Source: CAWHXG01 sp963833235 (GTDB lineage: Bacteria; Pseudomonadota; Alphaproteobacteria; Rhodobacterales; Rhodobacteraceae). From it: DNA of 64,000 nt. How positions within the stretch are numbered: position 1 is the stretch's first letter; every line of letters begins with the position of its first letter. This document shows positions 63,266-64,000 of the stretch, piece by piece. The DNA lies in assembly GCA_963833235.1 (NCBI GenBank), contig CAWHXG010000001.1:372001-436000 (forward strand), written 5' to 3'. Both the position numbers and the translations under genes were made by a program. The notes below the pieces were generated by a model, which saw only the letters and a list, made by a program, of their open reading frames with translations, searched no databases and had not been told where the DNA came from.

Positions 63266-63924
63266 CTTCGCTCTCAAAGCCTCGTGCCGGCCTGACGCTG
63301 GAGAACCTGGAAATCCGTCGGAACGGCAATGTGTTGGTCCGGATCGACGCCCATGTCGATCCCGGCCATACCCTGACGCTGATGGGGCCGTCCGGGATCG
63401 GCAAGTCTACCGTCCTGTCGGCCATCGTGGGGCAGCTCGATCCAGGCTTCCGGGCGACGGGGAGGATCCTGCTGGATGGGCGGGACCTGAGCGGCATCGC
63501 CACCGAGGATCGCCGCGTCGGACTGCTCTTTCAGGACGACTTGCTGTTCCCCCATCTGTCGGTCGGCGGGAACCTTGCGTTTGGCCTGGCGCGCCGCCAT
63601 CGCGGGCGATCGGCGCGCAGGGCCGCATGCGCGCAGGCCCTCTCCGAGGTCGGCCTTGCCGGGATCGCCGACCGGGATCCGGCGACGCTTTCAGGCGGCC
63701 AAAAGGCGCGGGTCGCTCTTCTGCGCGTGCTTCTCTCCGAGCCTCGGGCCCTTCTGCTCGATGAACCCTTCGCCCGGTTGGATACTGCATTGAGGGTGAA
63801 GGTGCGCCGCCTGGTCATCGAACGGGCGCGCCGCCAGCGGTTGCCGGTCGTGCTGGTCACCCACGATGCCTCCGATGCCGCTGCGAGCGGCGGGCCGGTG
63901 ATTGACCTGACACCGCGAAACTGA
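63262..63924 (+). CDS. YnjD-like ABC transporter ATPase
   Basis: 220 residues: Walker A GPSGIGKS, Q-loop LLFQDDLLFPHLSVGGNLAF, signature TLSGGQKARVALLRVLL, Walker B LLLDEPFARLD and H-loop VTHDASD. The compact length and the DDLLFPHLSV segment match YnjD. It begins at a GTG overlapping the permease stop. Last gene of the set in the window. Confidence 0.92.
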   Translation: MTSLSKPRAGLTLENLEIRRNGNVLVRIDAHVDPGHTLTLMGPSGIGKSTVLSAIVGQLDPGFRATGRILLDGRDLSGIATEDRRVGLLFQDDLLFPHLSVGGNLAFGLARRHRGRSARRAACAQALSEVGLAGIADRDPATLSGGQKARVALLRVLLSEPRALLLDEPFARLDTALRVKVRRLVIERARRQRLPVVLVTHDASDAAASGGPVIDLTPRN

Positions 63925-63942
63925 CGCGGCGACGCCTACCGA

Positions 63943-63974
63943 CCCACCGGCCCACCGGCCCACCGGCCCACCGA
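63943..63974. repeat. 8-bp tandem repeat, four units
   Basis: CCCACCGG three times and CCCACCGA once, head to tail, shortly after the ynjD-like stop codon. Simple-sequence repeat in non-coding DNA. Confidence 0.85.
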
Positions 63975-64000
63975 CAGCTATGGGATGCCGCGTGAGCGGC

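Overview
The window reads as a chromosomal segment of a high-GC alphaproteobacterium, most likely of the Rhodobacteraceae/Paracoccaceae group. The support is gene order rather than any search: an SRP RNA followed by dnaX-ybaB-recR, a TrcR-type (DUF1013) regulator, coq9 divergent from rpsU, a split phosphonate locus (phnC-D-E-E apart from phnF and phnG-H-I-J-K-L), and a flhA-fliR-flhB block. No rRNA, tRNA, phage, insertion sequence or CRISPR array was seen.

Layout. 1-5.4 kb: SDR oxidoreductase, SRP RNA, DUF202 membrane protein, dnaX, ybaB, recR. 5.4-9.5 kb: a two-copy repeat, lipoprotein, TrcR-like regulator, RNase T2 followed by a 28-bp tandem array, outer-membrane barrel protein. 9.5-15 kb: GGDEF-EAL enzyme with a BLUF blue-light sensor, coq9/rpsU, mscL, a GST and a YtoQ protein. 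15-23.8 kb (minus): hydrolase, amidase, M81 peptidase and a dpp-type ABC importer in one run. 24.2-27.3 kb: YdeP/FdhF-like molybdoenzyme and FdhD. 27.5-37.8 kb: phosphonate uptake and C-P lyase, with a HAD hydrolase embedded between phnI and phnJ. 38-40.5 kb: Yip1-like membrane protein, BrnA-like antitoxin, cold shock protein, ParA-like ATPase. 40.8-46.5 kb (minus): tctC-B-A, acyl-CoA ligase and panE, opposite an XRE/ScfR-type regulator. 48.6-53.7 kb (minus): transglycosylase, flhA, fliR, flhB and a small coiled-coil protein. 53.9-59.4 kb: two unrecognised proteins, a DyP-type peroxidase, a cytochrome P450 and a GST-like protein. 59.5-63.9 kb: a 22-residue membrane peptide, then a ynjF-ynjB-ynjC-ynjD-like set.

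The best candidate for an uncharacterised system is the tightly packed run at 53.9-59.4 kb. It pairs a DyP-type peroxidase with a P450 that lacks the usual acidic residue before the I-helix threonine, and it has no electron-transfer partner. The ynjF/BCD set has unknown substrate in any organism I know of and is a second candidate. The phosphonate locus carries a clear three-repeat Pho box ahead of phnC.

Quality caveat: at least seven conserved genes (dnaX, dppA, dppB, dppC, the acyl-CoA ligase, the ScfR-type regulator, ynjB) are interrupted by single-base indels, one of them clearly at a G/C homopolymer. Because dnaX is essential, I read most of these as sequencing or assembly errors, not true pseudogenes.
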